Position numbers and translations under genes: made by a program. This document shows positions 36,410 to 45,104 of a DNA stretch of 64,000 nucleotides, piece after piece (the stretch's first letter is position 1; every line of letters begins with the position of its first letter). Source of the DNA: Luteimicrobium sp049844995 (lineage in GTDB: Bacteria; Actinomycetota; Actinomycetes; Actinomycetales; Cellulomonadaceae); NCBI RefSeq assembly GCF_049844995.1, contig NZ_JBNCMC010000002.1, positions 754,442 through 818,441 on the forward strand, read 5' to 3'. The notes under the pieces were generated by a model that saw nothing but the letters and a program-made list of their open reading frames with translations, was not told the origin of the DNA and made no database searches.

Positions 36410-37513
36410 ATGATGAGCGACATGACCGTGATGATCGACGTGAGCCGGGTGCCGCCCTCGGGCTTCCACTTCGCTCCGTCTCCGCTCGCCGAGCTGGCGT
36501 CGGCCGTCCACCTGCTCGTCGAACCGACCCACCACCCGGCCCAGACCGGCTGGGCCGCCTCGGTCGCGGCGAACGTCGGCCCCGAGCTCCTCGACCGGCT
36601 GATCGACGCCGACTACCTGTGGCGGACGTCTCGTGCCGACAGCCTGCTCCCCTCCGAGCCTCGGGAGTCGCTGGCCGGCGAGCTCGACGCGATGGACCGC
36701 CTGGACGACGAGACGTGGGTGTCGGCCGCGCTCCTCACGAGCAGCTGCGGCACCGTCCCCCTGTACCGGCACCTCGGCTCGCCGCTCGCCGACGCGGAGG
36801 CGCGCGAGCTGGCCCGGACCCGCGCGGCGACGCGGGGCGAGCGTCAGGCCGCGTTCGTCGACCACGTCCTGGCGGAGCCGACGGCGGCCCGGTCGTCGGT
36901 CCGCCGCATGCTGGAGGACTGCGACGAGGCGTTCTTCGCCGACGCATGGTCCCAGGTCCGGCCCGCGCTCGTCGCCGACGCGCGGCGCAAGCACGACCTG
37001 CTGGGCGTCTCGGGGCTCCGCGACGCCGTGGCCGCGACGTCGGCGGCGATCACGGTCGACGACGACGCCTCACGGCTCCGCATCGACAAGCTGCAGGACG
37101 ACCTGACCACGGCCGACGAGCGCGGCATGACCTTTCTGCCGACCGTCTTCGGGAACCCGCACCTCCTGGTCGTGCACGCTCCCGGCTGGCGGCCTGTCGT
37201 CCAGTACCCCATCGCCGGCGGCCGCCCGACGACGTCCACGGTCTCCGTCGACACCGTCCAGCAGCGGTTCCACGCCCTCGACAACCCGCTCCGGCTGCGC
37301 CTCGCCCGCAGCCTGGTCCGGGCGCCGCGCACCACCGCCGACCTCGCCGCCGCCTGGGGCGTCAGCGCCTCGGAGGTCTCGCGGCACGTCGGCGTGCTCC
37401 GCGACGCCGGGCTCGTCACCAGCGTGAGGCGCGGCAGGCAGGTGCTGCACCACCTCGACCTCGCCGCGACGACCCGGATCGGTCACGACCTCGTCGAGGC
37501 GCTGCTCCGCTGA
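36410..37513 (+). CDS. ArsR-type transcriptional regulator with DUF5937-like N-terminal domain
   Basis: This roughly 367-residue protein has a long N-terminal region (SGFHFAPSPLAELASAVHLLVEPTHHPAQTGWAA) like that of actinobacterial DUF5937 proteins, and a C-terminal winged helix of the ArsR kind (RFHALDNPLRLRLARSLVRAPRTTADLAAAWGVSASEVSRHVGVLRDAGLVTSVRRGRQVLHHLD, about 290-355). No metal-site Cys cluster is seen. Several in-frame ATGs crowd the start (36410, 36413, 36422); the first is given. The target is unknown; it is convergent with a helicase gene and separate from ku. Confidence 0.85.
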   Translation: MMSDMTVMIDVSRVPPSGFHFAPSPLAELASAVHLLVEPTHHPAQTGWAASVAANVGPELLDRLIDADYLWRTSRADSLLPSEPRESLAGELDAMDRLDDETWVSAALLTSSCGTVPLYRHLGSPLADAEARELARTRAATRGERQAAFVDHVLAEPTAARSSVRRMLEDCDEAFFADAWSQVRPALVADARRKHDLLGVSGLRDAVAATSAAITVDDDASRLRIDKLQDDLTTADERGMTFLPTVFGNPHLLVVHAPGWRPVVQYPIAGGRPTTSTVSVDTVQQRFHALDNPLRLRLARSLVRAPRTTADLAAAWGVSASEVSRHVGVLRDAGLVTSVRRGRQVLHHLDLAATTRIGHDLVEALLR

Positions 37514-37534
37514 GGCCTCGAGCACTCCTTGTCG

Positions 37535-37593
37535 TCGAACTCACGCGGTTTGTCGTCCCGAACCTCCTGCCACGACGATCCGCGTCAGTTCGA
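37535..37593. terminator. Imperfect stem-loop between convergent genes
   Basis: TCGAACTCACGCGG (37535-37548) pairs with CCGCGTCAGTTCGA (37580-37593) at 13 of 14 positions. An inner GTCGT/ACGAC pairing shortens the loop. It lies between the ends of the ArsR-type gene and the helicase and could stop both transcripts, although neither strand has a T-run. Confidence 0.4.
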
Positions 37594-37642
37594 TGCGAGC
37601 ACCGCGGCCGAAGCTCGCTGGGGCGAGCGCCGCCCTGGCCGA

Positions 37643-40600
37643 TCACTCCAACAGCGCGCGTACGTCGTCGGCGGTGATGCCGGAGGCGGCGGAGGTGCCG
37701 CCGTCGAGCACGCTCTCGAACAGCGCGGCCTTGGCGGCCTTGAGAGCCATGACCTTGTCCTCGATGGTGTCGGTCGCGACCAGCCGGTAGACCATGACCT
37801 GCCGGGTCTGGCCGATGCGGTGCGCGCGGTCGACAGCCTGGGCCTCGGCGGCGGGGTTCCACCAGGGGTCGAGCAGGATGCAGTAGTCGGCGGCGGTGAG
37901 GTTGAGGCCGAACCCGCCGGCCTTGAGGCTCACGAGGAACAGCGGCACCTCGCCCGACGTGAACCTCTCGATCGCCTCCGCGCGCTTGCGGGTGCGCCCG
38001 TCGAGGTAGGCGTACCCGGTCCCCGCGGCGTCGAGCCGGTCGCGCACACGCTTGAGGAACCGCGTGAACTGGCTGAACACGAGCACGTTGTGGCCCTCGG
38101 CGAGCACGTCCTCGAGCATCTCGAACAGCACGTCGAGCTTGGAGGACGGCACGTCGGCCTGCTCCTCGTCGACGAGCGACACGTCGAGGCTCGCCTGCCG
38201 CAGCACGCTCAGGGAGCGGAAGACCTTGAACCGGTTGGAGTCGAGCTCGTCGACGAGGCCGAGGACGTTCTTCCGCTCGCGTGCCAGGTACTGGTCGTAG
38301 ACGCGGCGGTGCCGCGGGTTGAGCGTGACCTCGGTGACGAGCTCCTGACGGGCGGGCAGCTCCTTCGCGACCTGCTCCTTGGTGCGGCGCAGCAGGAACG
38401 GAGCGACCCGACGGCGCAGCAGGTCGAGGCGGGACTCGTGGCCCTCGCGCTCGATCGGGCCGGCGTAGAAGTCGGCGAACCGGCGCGGGTCGGGGAACAG
38501 CCCGGGGCTCGTGATCGACAGGATGGACCACAGCTCCATGAGGTTGTTCTCGAGCGGCGTCCCCGTCAGCGCGAGCTTCACGGGGGCCCGCAGGGTGCGC
38601 GCGCACCGGTACGCCACGGACTGCCTGTTCTTGACGAACTGGGCCTCGTCGAGCACCAGCGTCGACCAGTCGAGCGTCTGGTACTCGTCGGCGTCGAGCC
38701 GGAACAGCGCGTACGAGGTCACGACGACGTCCGCACCCGCGACGGCGACGGCGAGGGACGTGCCGCGCTTCTTCGTCGTCTCGTGGACGGACGCCACGGT
38801 GAGGCCAGGCGTGAACCGCCGCGCCTCCGCGACCCAGTTCCCGACGACGCTCGTGGGCGCGACCACGAGCGCGGGCCGGGCGTCGGTCCCGGCGGCGACG
38901 GCCGCGTCGTGCGCGCGCTGGATCGCCGCGAGGGTCTGCAGCGTCTTGCCGAGCCCCATGTCGTCGGCGAGCACCCCGCCGAGACCACGCTCGGCCAGGA
39001 ACGCGAGCCACGCGAAGCCCTCGCGCTGGTACGGCCGCAGCTCGGCGTCGACGCCCGCGGGGACGTCGACGGGCGCGGGGGTCGCCCCGCCCGCGAGCGC
39101 CCCGACGGCCGACCGCCATGCCGACGACTGCGCGTCGACGAGGCCCATGCGGTCGAGCTCGTCGAACAGGTCCACCTGGTAGCGGCTGACGGGCACGGAC
39201 GGCTTGAGGGTGTCGCCGAGGGCCCCGGCCTCCTCGAGGATCTCGCGGAGCCGGTCGAACCGTTCGTCGAGGGTGAAGCGCAGGCCGTCGGGCAGGAGGA
39301 CCTTGCTGCGGCCCTGGGCGAGGGCGGTGAAGACGGTCTGGAACGGGATGGTCCGCCCGTCGACCTCCACGACGACGCCGAGGTCGAACCAGTCGTGCCC
39401 GCCCGTAGGCGTGACCTCGACGCTCACGTCGACGACGACACCGACCCGATAGTCGAGGTCGGCGGGCGCGTCGGGGTGGACGCTGACCTCGACGACGAGC
39501 CCGTCGTCGCCGGCGGCGAGCTCCTGCAGGCGCGGCAGGTCGTCGGTGAAGAAGGACGCGGTCGCCCAGCCGGTGAGCTCGTCGTCGTGCACCGGCCGGC
39601 CCAGCTCGGGCTCGAGGCGCGCGAGGAGCATGTCCTCGGCGGCGGGGTCACGCCGCGCGCCACCCGCAGCCCGGCCCGGCCCCGCCCGCGTCCCGGCGGG
39701 GTACGACGCCTCGACGTCGGACGGGTCGGCGCCCACGTAGCGCCACTCCCACGCCAGCCGGGCGCCGTGCTCCGCGAGCCGGGTCACGTGGAGGGCGAGC
39801 ACGGGGCGCGGCGGGTCGGGCAGCCGGACCCCCTCCCCGATCTCGACGTCGTCGAAGCGCTCGGCGAGCGCCGGCAGCGCCCGACGGAGGAAGCGCGCCT
39901 CGTCCGCGGCGGGTACTCCCAGCGGCTCGGGTCGGGTCACGAGGTCGAGCGCGCTGGCGTCGAGCGGGACGGTGAGGGGCGCGAGGACCAGAGGGACCCC
40001 GTCCGCGGCCACGACCAGGCCGATCGCGGGCGAGCCCACGGGCAGCACCTCGCTCGTCGGCCCGTCCCGGAGGCCCTCGAGCTCGGGCGGGACGTCCACG
40101 CCCAGGCGGGCGAAGACGGCGAGCCCGTCCGGAGCCTGCTCGACGTGCAGGACGGCGCGCGCGCGGCCGTCGCGCACCGGCGTCTGAGCCCGGTCCGATG
40201 CGACGACGGGCAGGCCCACCCGGCGCGCGTCCGCCCACAGTGCCCAGAACGCGGACGGTGACAGCTCGTCGGGGTGGATCCAGGTCGGGTCGTCGAACGC
40301 GAAGCCCGTGGTCCGTGCCGCCGATGCCAGACCCGACAGCGCGCGCAGCACCGGCAGGTGGCGCTCGTCGGGGGGCTCGCGGACGTAGCGGAGCTCGCGC
40401 CACGAGATCCCGGTCCGGACCCAGCGGCCCTTGGAGCCCATGACGACCGGGCGCAGCCCGAGCCGCGGCCCGCCGAACCGCACGCGGCGGCCGGTCGTCG
40501 CGCCCGGGTCGACCAGGTCCACCTGCAGCGCGACCGGCTGCGCGGGCCGGCCCCACGCGTCCCAGCCGCCGGCTCCCGCGCCGCGACCGGAGGCGTCGGT

Positions 40601-40987
40601 GTGGCCGTCGTCCTCGTCGTCGAGGAGCGGGGCCAGCGCCCGCTCCCACTCCGGCAGCTCGGCCGCGGGCACCCGCCCGCCCGACGGCGCCACGCGGGCG
40701 CCGCCACCGGCCTGCTGCGCGCGGTACGCGAGCAGGGTCGCGGCGACGTGCTTGCAGTTGAGGCCCACCGGGCAGGAGCACCGGCCCTCGCGGGGCACCT
40801 TCCCCGACGGCGACATCTGGACGACCGCGACGTACGGCGTCCCGGCGGTGCCCTGGACGTGGCCCACGATCCGCGAGCCGTCGCCGTTGCGGGCCACGCT
40901 CACGACCCGCCCGCGCTCCACGTAGTCCTGGGCACGCCCCATCGCGGGCGCGCCCACGAGAGCGGCGACGTCTGCGGAGCTGAACAC
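37643..40987 (-). CDS. SWIM zinc finger and SNF2-family helicase
   Basis: This roughly 1114-residue protein has an N-terminal SWIM zinc finger (CSCPVGLNCKHVAA, about 68-81), a long middle region (about 100-620), and a C-terminal SNF2 ATPase of the RapA/HepA-like kind. Helicase motifs: I DDMGLGKTLQ, II LVLDEAQ, III LALTGTPLENN, IV LVFSQFTRFL, V LKAGGFGLNLTAADY, VI QAVDRAHRIGQTR. It is probably a DNA translocase that remodels protein-DNA or polymerase complexes. The GTG at 40987 (VFSSADVAALVG) is preferred; a GTG at 41014 is an alternative. Not linked to a restriction or BREX locus here. Confidence 0.95.
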   Translation of the reverse strand: MFSSADVAALVGAPAMGRAQDYVERGRVVSVARNGDGSRIVGHVQGTAGTPYVAVVQMSPSGKVPREGRCSCPVGLNCKHVAATLLAYRAQQAGGGARVAPSGGRVPAAELPEWERALAPLLDDEDDGHTDASGRGAGAGGWDAWGRPAQPVALQVDLVDPGATTGRRVRFGGPRLGLRPVVMGSKGRWVRTGISWRELRYVREPPDERHLPVLRALSGLASAARTTGFAFDDPTWIHPDELSPSAFWALWADARRVGLPVVASDRAQTPVRDGRARAVLHVEQAPDGLAVFARLGVDVPPELEGLRDGPTSEVLPVGSPAIGLVVAADGVPLVLAPLTVPLDASALDLVTRPEPLGVPAADEARFLRRALPALAERFDDVEIGEGVRLPDPPRPVLALHVTRLAEHGARLAWEWRYVGADPSDVEASYPAGTRAGPGRAAGGARRDPAAEDMLLARLEPELGRPVHDDELTGWATASFFTDDLPRLQELAAGDDGLVVEVSVHPDAPADLDYRVGVVVDVSVEVTPTGGHDWFDLGVVVEVDGRTIPFQTVFTALAQGRSKVLLPDGLRFTLDERFDRLREILEEAGALGDTLKPSVPVSRYQVDLFDELDRMGLVDAQSSAWRSAVGALAGGATPAPVDVPAGVDAELRPYQREGFAWLAFLAERGLGGVLADDMGLGKTLQTLAAIQRAHDAAVAAGTDARPALVVAPTSVVGNWVAEARRFTPGLTVASVHETTKKRGTSLAVAVAGADVVVTSYALFRLDADEYQTLDWSTLVLDEAQFVKNRQSVAYRCARTLRAPVKLALTGTPLENNLMELWSILSITSPGLFPDPRRFADFYAGPIEREGHESRLDLLRRRVAPFLLRRTKEQVAKELPARQELVTEVTLNPRHRRVYDQYLARERKNVLGLVDELDSNRFKVFRSLSVLRQASLDVSLVDEEQADVPSSKLDVLFEMLEDVLAEGHNVLVFSQFTRFLKRVRDRLDAAGTGYAYLDGRTRKRAEAIERFTSGEVPLFLVSLKAGGFGLNLTAADYCILLDPWWNPAAEAQAVDRAHRIGQTRQVMVYRLVATDTIEDKVMALKAAKAALFESVLDGGTSAASGITADDVRALLE

Positions 40988-41090
40988 CCGACCATCCAAG
41001 CATCCGTCGCCCACCGCCCCGGACGGCGGCCGAAATGTCCGCGACGTCCGGCCTCCACCGCGTCTCGCGGGGTCGTGCACGGCTCATGAA

Positions 41091-41108
41091 CCTACGCGGG
41101 CGTAGGCT
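41091..41108 (+). promoter_or_regulatory. Promoter with overlapping palindrome upstream of oleA
   Basis: CCTACG-CGGG-CGTAGG (41091-41106) is a perfect inverted repeat that overlaps TAGGCT (41103-41108), a -10-like hexamer used at several genes in this window. A start near 41115 would leave a leader of about 85 bases before oleA. The overlap suggests repression at this site; the regulator is unknown. Confidence 0.4.
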
Positions 41109-41199
41109 TGACCGGTTACCCGACCGGTGGACCATCGCCCGGGCGGACCAGCGCGCACGCGACCCTCGCGGCCACACCCACGTCTTTCAGGGAGACTCG

Positions 41200-42222
41200 T
41201 TGGACGGCAACGCCACGATCACGCACCGCAACGTCGCCCTCCTCTCCGTCGCCAGCACCATGGCGTCGCGCGTCACCACGTCGGAGGAGCTCGACGACCG
41301 CCTCGCCCCCGCGCTCAAGCGGCTCCGGCTGCCCCGCGGGCTGCTGCAGCGCGTCGCGGGCGTACGCGAGCGGCGCAACTGGGGCCCCGGCGAGGCGTTC
41401 GACACCGCGGCCATCGACGCCGGGCGCCGCGCGCTCGCCGAGGCCGGGATCGACGCCAGCGAGATCGGCCTGCTCATCAACACGTCCGTCACGCGGCCGC
41501 ACCTCGAGCCGTCCGTGGCGGTGCGCCTGCACCACGGGCTGGGGCTGCCGTCGTCGGCCATCAACTTCGACATCGCGAACGCGTGCCTCGGGTTCGTCAA
41601 CGCCATGAGCCTCGCGGGCACGATGATCGACTCCGGCCAGATCAAGTACGCGCTCATCATCGACGGCGAGGACGCGGACGACGTCCAGGTCACCACCGTG
41701 AACCGTCTCCTCGGCGAGGGCGTCAAGCGCAAGGACTTCATGGCGGAGTTCGCGAGCCTCACGCTCGGCTCGGGTGCGGCCGCGGCCGTCCTGGGCCCGG
41801 CCGACGCCCACCCCAAGGGCCACCGGCTCGTCGGCGGGATCACGCGCGCCGCCACCCAGTTCCACGACCTGTGCGTGGGCAGCGTCGAGGGCATGTTCAC
41901 CGACGCCAAGGCGCTCCTGAAGAACGGGCTCGACCTCGTCCAGGCCGCCTGGCGCGACGCGCTGCCCGACTGGAGCTGGAAGGACATGGACCGGTACATC
42001 ACCCACCAGGTCTCCAAGGTCCACTCCGACTCGTTCGTGAAGTCCGTGGGCCTGGACCCGACCCGCGTCCCGGCCACGTTCCCCACCCTCGGCAACATCG
42101 GTCCCGCGTCGATCCCCATCACCCTGGACCGGGAGCAGAAGAGCCTGCGCCCCGGAGACCGGGTGCTGCTCATGGGCGTCGGGTCGGGCATCAACACCGC
42201 GATGCTCGAGCTCGCCTGGTGA
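41200..42222 (+). CDS. oleA: OleA, 3-oxoacyl-ACP synthase III family thiolase
   Basis: This 340-residue thiolase-superfamily enzyme joins two fatty acyl-CoAs head to head to a beta-keto acid, the first step of long-chain olefin synthesis. Catalytic residues: Cys129 (ANACLGFVNAM), His269 (THQVSKVH) and Asn299 (TLGNIGPASIP). The assignment as OleA rather than FabH comes from the following oleBC and oleD genes. The start is an uncommon TTG at 41200, chosen because GGGAG lies six bases upstream and the next starts would cut conserved sequence. It overlaps oleBC by GTGA. Confidence 0.93.
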   Translation: MDGNATITHRNVALLSVASTMASRVTTSEELDDRLAPALKRLRLPRGLLQRVAGVRERRNWGPGEAFDTAAIDAGRRALAEAGIDASEIGLLINTSVTRPHLEPSVAVRLHHGLGLPSSAINFDIANACLGFVNAMSLAGTMIDSGQIKYALIIDGEDADDVQVTTVNRLLGEGVKRKDFMAEFASLTLGSGAAAAVLGPADAHPKGHRLVGGITRAATQFHDLCVGSVEGMFTDAKALLKNGLDLVQAAWRDALPDWSWKDMDRYITHQVSKVHSDSFVKSVGLDPTRVPATFPTLGNIGPASIPITLDREQKSLRPGDRVLLMGVGSGINTAMLELAW

Positions 42223-45104
42223 CCGCGCCGGCCCGGCGGCTGCCCCCGGCGGCCGCCACCACCGCGCCCGCGACCCTCCCGCCCGCCGGCCTGCCCGGCC
42301 TCGACCCGTCGTGGTCGCGCCTCGTCGCCGTGCCTGCCGGGCCCGACGACTCCGTCCCCGGCACCCGCACCTGGCACGTGCTCGACAACGCGCCCGGGCT
42401 CGCCTCCCGCGGCACCGAGCCGCGCGGCACGATCCTCGCCGTCCACGGCAACCCCACCTGGTCCTACCTGTGGCGCCGCCTCCTCGCCCCCGCCGCCGAC
42501 GCCGGGTGGCGCGTCGTCGCCGTCGACCAGCTCGACATGGGCTGGTCCGAGCGCACCGGCGTCGCCCGCACCCTGCCTCAGCGGGTCCGCGACCTCGGAC
42601 GCCTGACCGACGCGCTCGGCCTCGACGGACCCGTCGTCACGCTCGGTCACGACTGGGGCGGCGTCGTCTCCCTCGGCTGGGCGGTGGACCATCCCGACCG
42701 GCTCGCCGGAGTCGCGCTCCTCAACACGGCGATCCACCAGCCCGACGACGCACCCGTCCCGGCGCCCCTGCGCCTCGCGCTCGCGTCCGGCGTCCTCGGC
42801 GGCGGCACCGTCAGCACGCCCGCGTTCCTCGAGACGACCCTCGCGCTCGGGCACCCCGCGCTCCCCCGCGACGTCAAGGACGCCTACCGCGCCCCCTACC
42901 GCACCGCCGAACGACGCGGAGGGATCGGCGCGTTCGTCGCCGACATACCCCTCGACCCTGCGCACCCCTCGTACGCCGAGCTGCAGCGCATCGCCGACGG
43001 CGTCAGCGAGCTCGGCGCGGCCGGCGCGCCCGCGCTCCTCCAGTGGGGCCCGCGCGACCCCGTCTTCCGCGACCGCTACCTCGACGACCTCGTCCGCCGG
43101 ATGCCGGGGGCGCAGGTGCACCGGTACGAGGGCGCGGGACACCTCGTGGCGGAGGACGCGGACTACGTGACGCCGCTGCTGTCGTGGTTGGAGCTGTTCG
43201 CTGTTCGGGCCGGGGCTGCGGAGACGGAGGGGGATGCCGCGTCTTCCATCCGCGCTCCTCGTTCCTCGGAGCGCTCCCGCCAGACCCGCCACGACGCGGC
43301 ATCCCCCTCCGCCCCCACCGCTGCCGTTGCGTCGCCTTCCGACGACGGCGCAGCCACCGCGTCCGCGTCGCCTTCTGCGGATGCGACGCGTACGCCGTTG
43401 TGGGGGCAGCTTCAGGCTCGGCGGCACGATCCTTCCGTGGCGCTCGCCGAGATGACCGCCGGTGCGGGGGGCAGGCCTCGGGCCGTGTCGTGGCGGCTGC
43501 TGAGCCGGCGGGTCGAGGAGATCGCCGCCGGGCTCGACGCGTTCGGCGTGAGGGCTGGGGACCGGGTGTCGCTGCTGGTGCCGCCCTCGGCCGACCTCAC
43601 CGCGGTGCTCTACGCCTGCGTCCGTCTCGGCGCGGTCGTCGTCGTGGCCGATGCCGGGCTGGGGGTGGCCGGGCTGACGCGGGCCGTGCGCGGGGCGCAG
43701 GCCGACGTCGTCGTCGGGGCCGTGCCCGGGCTCGTCGCCGCCCGCGTGCTGGGCTGGCCCGGCAGGCGCGTGTCCGTGACGGACCTCGCCCCCGCCGCGG
43801 CCCGCGCGCTCCGTGTCGAGGCGAGCCTCGCCGACCTGGCCGCTACCGGCCGCCGGCAGCTCGACGACGGCGGGGCGCTGCCGCCCGAGCCTCCGGGCGA
43901 CGCCGAGGCCGCGGTGCTCTTCACGTCCGGCTCCACCGGGCCCGCCAAGGGCGTCGTCTACACGCACGCCCAGCTGGAGGCCGTCGTCCGGACCCTCGGC
44001 CGACGCTACGACGTCGGCCCCGGGACCGGGCTCGTCGCCGGCTTCGCGCCGTTCGCGTTGCTCGGGCCGGCCCTCGGTGCGCGCTCCGTCACGCCCGACA
44101 TGGACGTCTCGGCGCCGCGGACCCTCACGGCGCGCGCCGTCGCCGCGGCCGCCGCGGAGGTCGACGCGACCGTCGTGTTCCTGTCCCCCGCGGCGCTCGC
44201 CAACGTCGTCGCGACGCAGGACGCGCTCACCGCGGCCGACCGCGAGGCCCTCGACCGGGTCCGGCTGTTCCTGTCCGCCGGCGCGCCCGTCGCGCCCGCG
44301 CTCCTCGCGGCCGCGCAGGAGCTCATGCCGAACGCCTCGGCGCACACGCCCTACGGCATGACCGAGGGTCTGCTCATGACGGACGTGACGCTCGAGCAGA
44401 TCGCGGGCGAGGCCCCCGGCTCCTCCGCGGCGGGCCCCGGCGGGGTGCTCGTGGGCGAGCCGGTCGACTCCGTCACGGTGCGCGTCGCCCCGCTCGGCGT
44501 CGACGGCGCGGCGACCGGCGAGCCCGTCGACGTGCGGGGCGTCACCGGGGAGGTCGTCGTCTCCGCGCCGCACCTCAAGGACCACTACGACCGGCTCTGG
44601 CTCACCGACCGTGCCGCGGTCCGCGGGACCGATGCCGACACGCCCGCTGCACGCGGCGCCGCCCGGCGCTGGCACCGTACGGGCGACGTCGGGCACCTCG
44701 ACGACGCCGGTCGGCTGTGGATCGAGGGGCGCCTCTCCCACGTCGTCGTGACCGCCGACGGCGTGATCACGCCCGTCGGGCCCGAGCAGCGGGTGGACGC
44801 GCTCGACGGGGTCCGGCGGTCGGGCGTCGTGGGCGTCGGCCCGCGCGGCACCCAGCAGCTCGTGGTGGTGGTCGAGCCCGAGGCACCCGCGGCAGGCGTG
44901 CGGCGCGGGCCCCTCGCCCGCGCGCGTCTCGCCGACGCCGACCTCGCCGGCCGCGTGCGGGCCGCCGTCGGGCTGCCGGTCGCCGCGGTGCTCGTCGTGC
45001 CCGTCCTGCCCACGGACATCCGGCACAACTCCAAGGTCGACCGCGGCGCGCTGTCCGCCTGGGCCGAGCGGGTGCTTGCGGGCGGCCGGATGGTGGCACC
45101 GTGA
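42219..45104 (+). CDS. oleBC: OleBC fusion: alpha/beta hydrolase plus AMP-ligase-like beta-lactone synthetase
   Basis: This 961-residue fusion starts with an alpha/beta hydrolase of the haloalkane-dehalogenase kind (about 60-325; nucleophile Asp145 in LGHDWGG, His in GAGHLVAED): OleB, which decarboxylates beta-lactones to cis-olefins. An Ala/Ser-rich linker (about 326-395) carries the family A repeat. OleC follows: LFTSGSTGPAKGVVYTH, TPYGMTE, WHRTGDVGHLD and HNSKVDRG, an acyl-AMP ligase fold that closes beta-hydroxy acids to beta-lactones. Fused OleBC is known from actinobacteria. GTG start at 42219 overlaps the oleA stop. Confidence 0.94.
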   Translation: MTAPARRLPPAAATTAPATLPPAGLPGLDPSWSRLVAVPAGPDDSVPGTRTWHVLDNAPGLASRGTEPRGTILAVHGNPTWSYLWRRLLAPAADAGWRVVAVDQLDMGWSERTGVARTLPQRVRDLGRLTDALGLDGPVVTLGHDWGGVVSLGWAVDHPDRLAGVALLNTAIHQPDDAPVPAPLRLALASGVLGGGTVSTPAFLETTLALGHPALPRDVKDAYRAPYRTAERRGGIGAFVADIPLDPAHPSYAELQRIADGVSELGAAGAPALLQWGPRDPVFRDRYLDDLVRRMPGAQVHRYEGAGHLVAEDADYVTPLLSWLELFAVRAGAAETEGDAASSIRAPRSSERSRQTRHDAASPSAPTAAVASPSDDGAATASASPSADATRTPLWGQLQARRHDPSVALAEMTAGAGGRPRAVSWRLLSRRVEEIAAGLDAFGVRAGDRVSLLVPPSADLTAVLYACVRLGAVVVVADAGLGVAGLTRAVRGAQADVVVGAVPGLVAARVLGWPGRRVSVTDLAPAAARALRVEASLADLAATGRRQLDDGGALPPEPPGDAEAAVLFTSGSTGPAKGVVYTHAQLEAVVRTLGRRYDVGPGTGLVAGFAPFALLGPALGARSVTPDMDVSAPRTLTARAVAAAAAEVDATVVFLSPAALANVVATQDALTAADREALDRVRLFLSAGAPVAPALLAAAQELMPNASAHTPYGMTEGLLMTDVTLEQIAGEAPGSSAAGPGGVLVGEPVDSVTVRVAPLGVDGAATGEPVDVRGVTGEVVVSAPHLKDHYDRLWLTDRAAVRGTDADTPAARGAARRWHRTGDVGHLDDAGRLWIEGRLSHVVVTADGVITPVGPEQRVDALDGVRRSGVVGVGPRGTQQLVVVVEPEAPAAGVRRGPLARARLADADLAGRVRAAVGLPVAAVLVVPVLPTDIRHNSKVDRGALSAWAERVLAGGRMVAP
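43225..43311 (+). repeat. Family A structured repeat, copy 2 (inside oleBC)
   Basis: 19-bp perfect inverted arms (43225-43243 and 43293-43311) flank a 49-bp core that starts TTCCATCCG, has a small hairpin with loop TCGTTCCTC (stem GCGCTCC/GGAGCGC), and ends TCCCGCCAG-A-CCCGCCAC. The core matches the copy in ligD in the opposite genomic orientation but the same orientation relative to its host gene. The arms are different sequences that still pair perfectly. Confidence 0.85.

Noticed and set aside
36619..37677. A 352-codon plus-strand frame overlapping the ArsR-type regulator
   Set aside because: Arg/Ala/Pro-rich shadow in another frame; the helix-turn-helix is encoded in the frame annotated.
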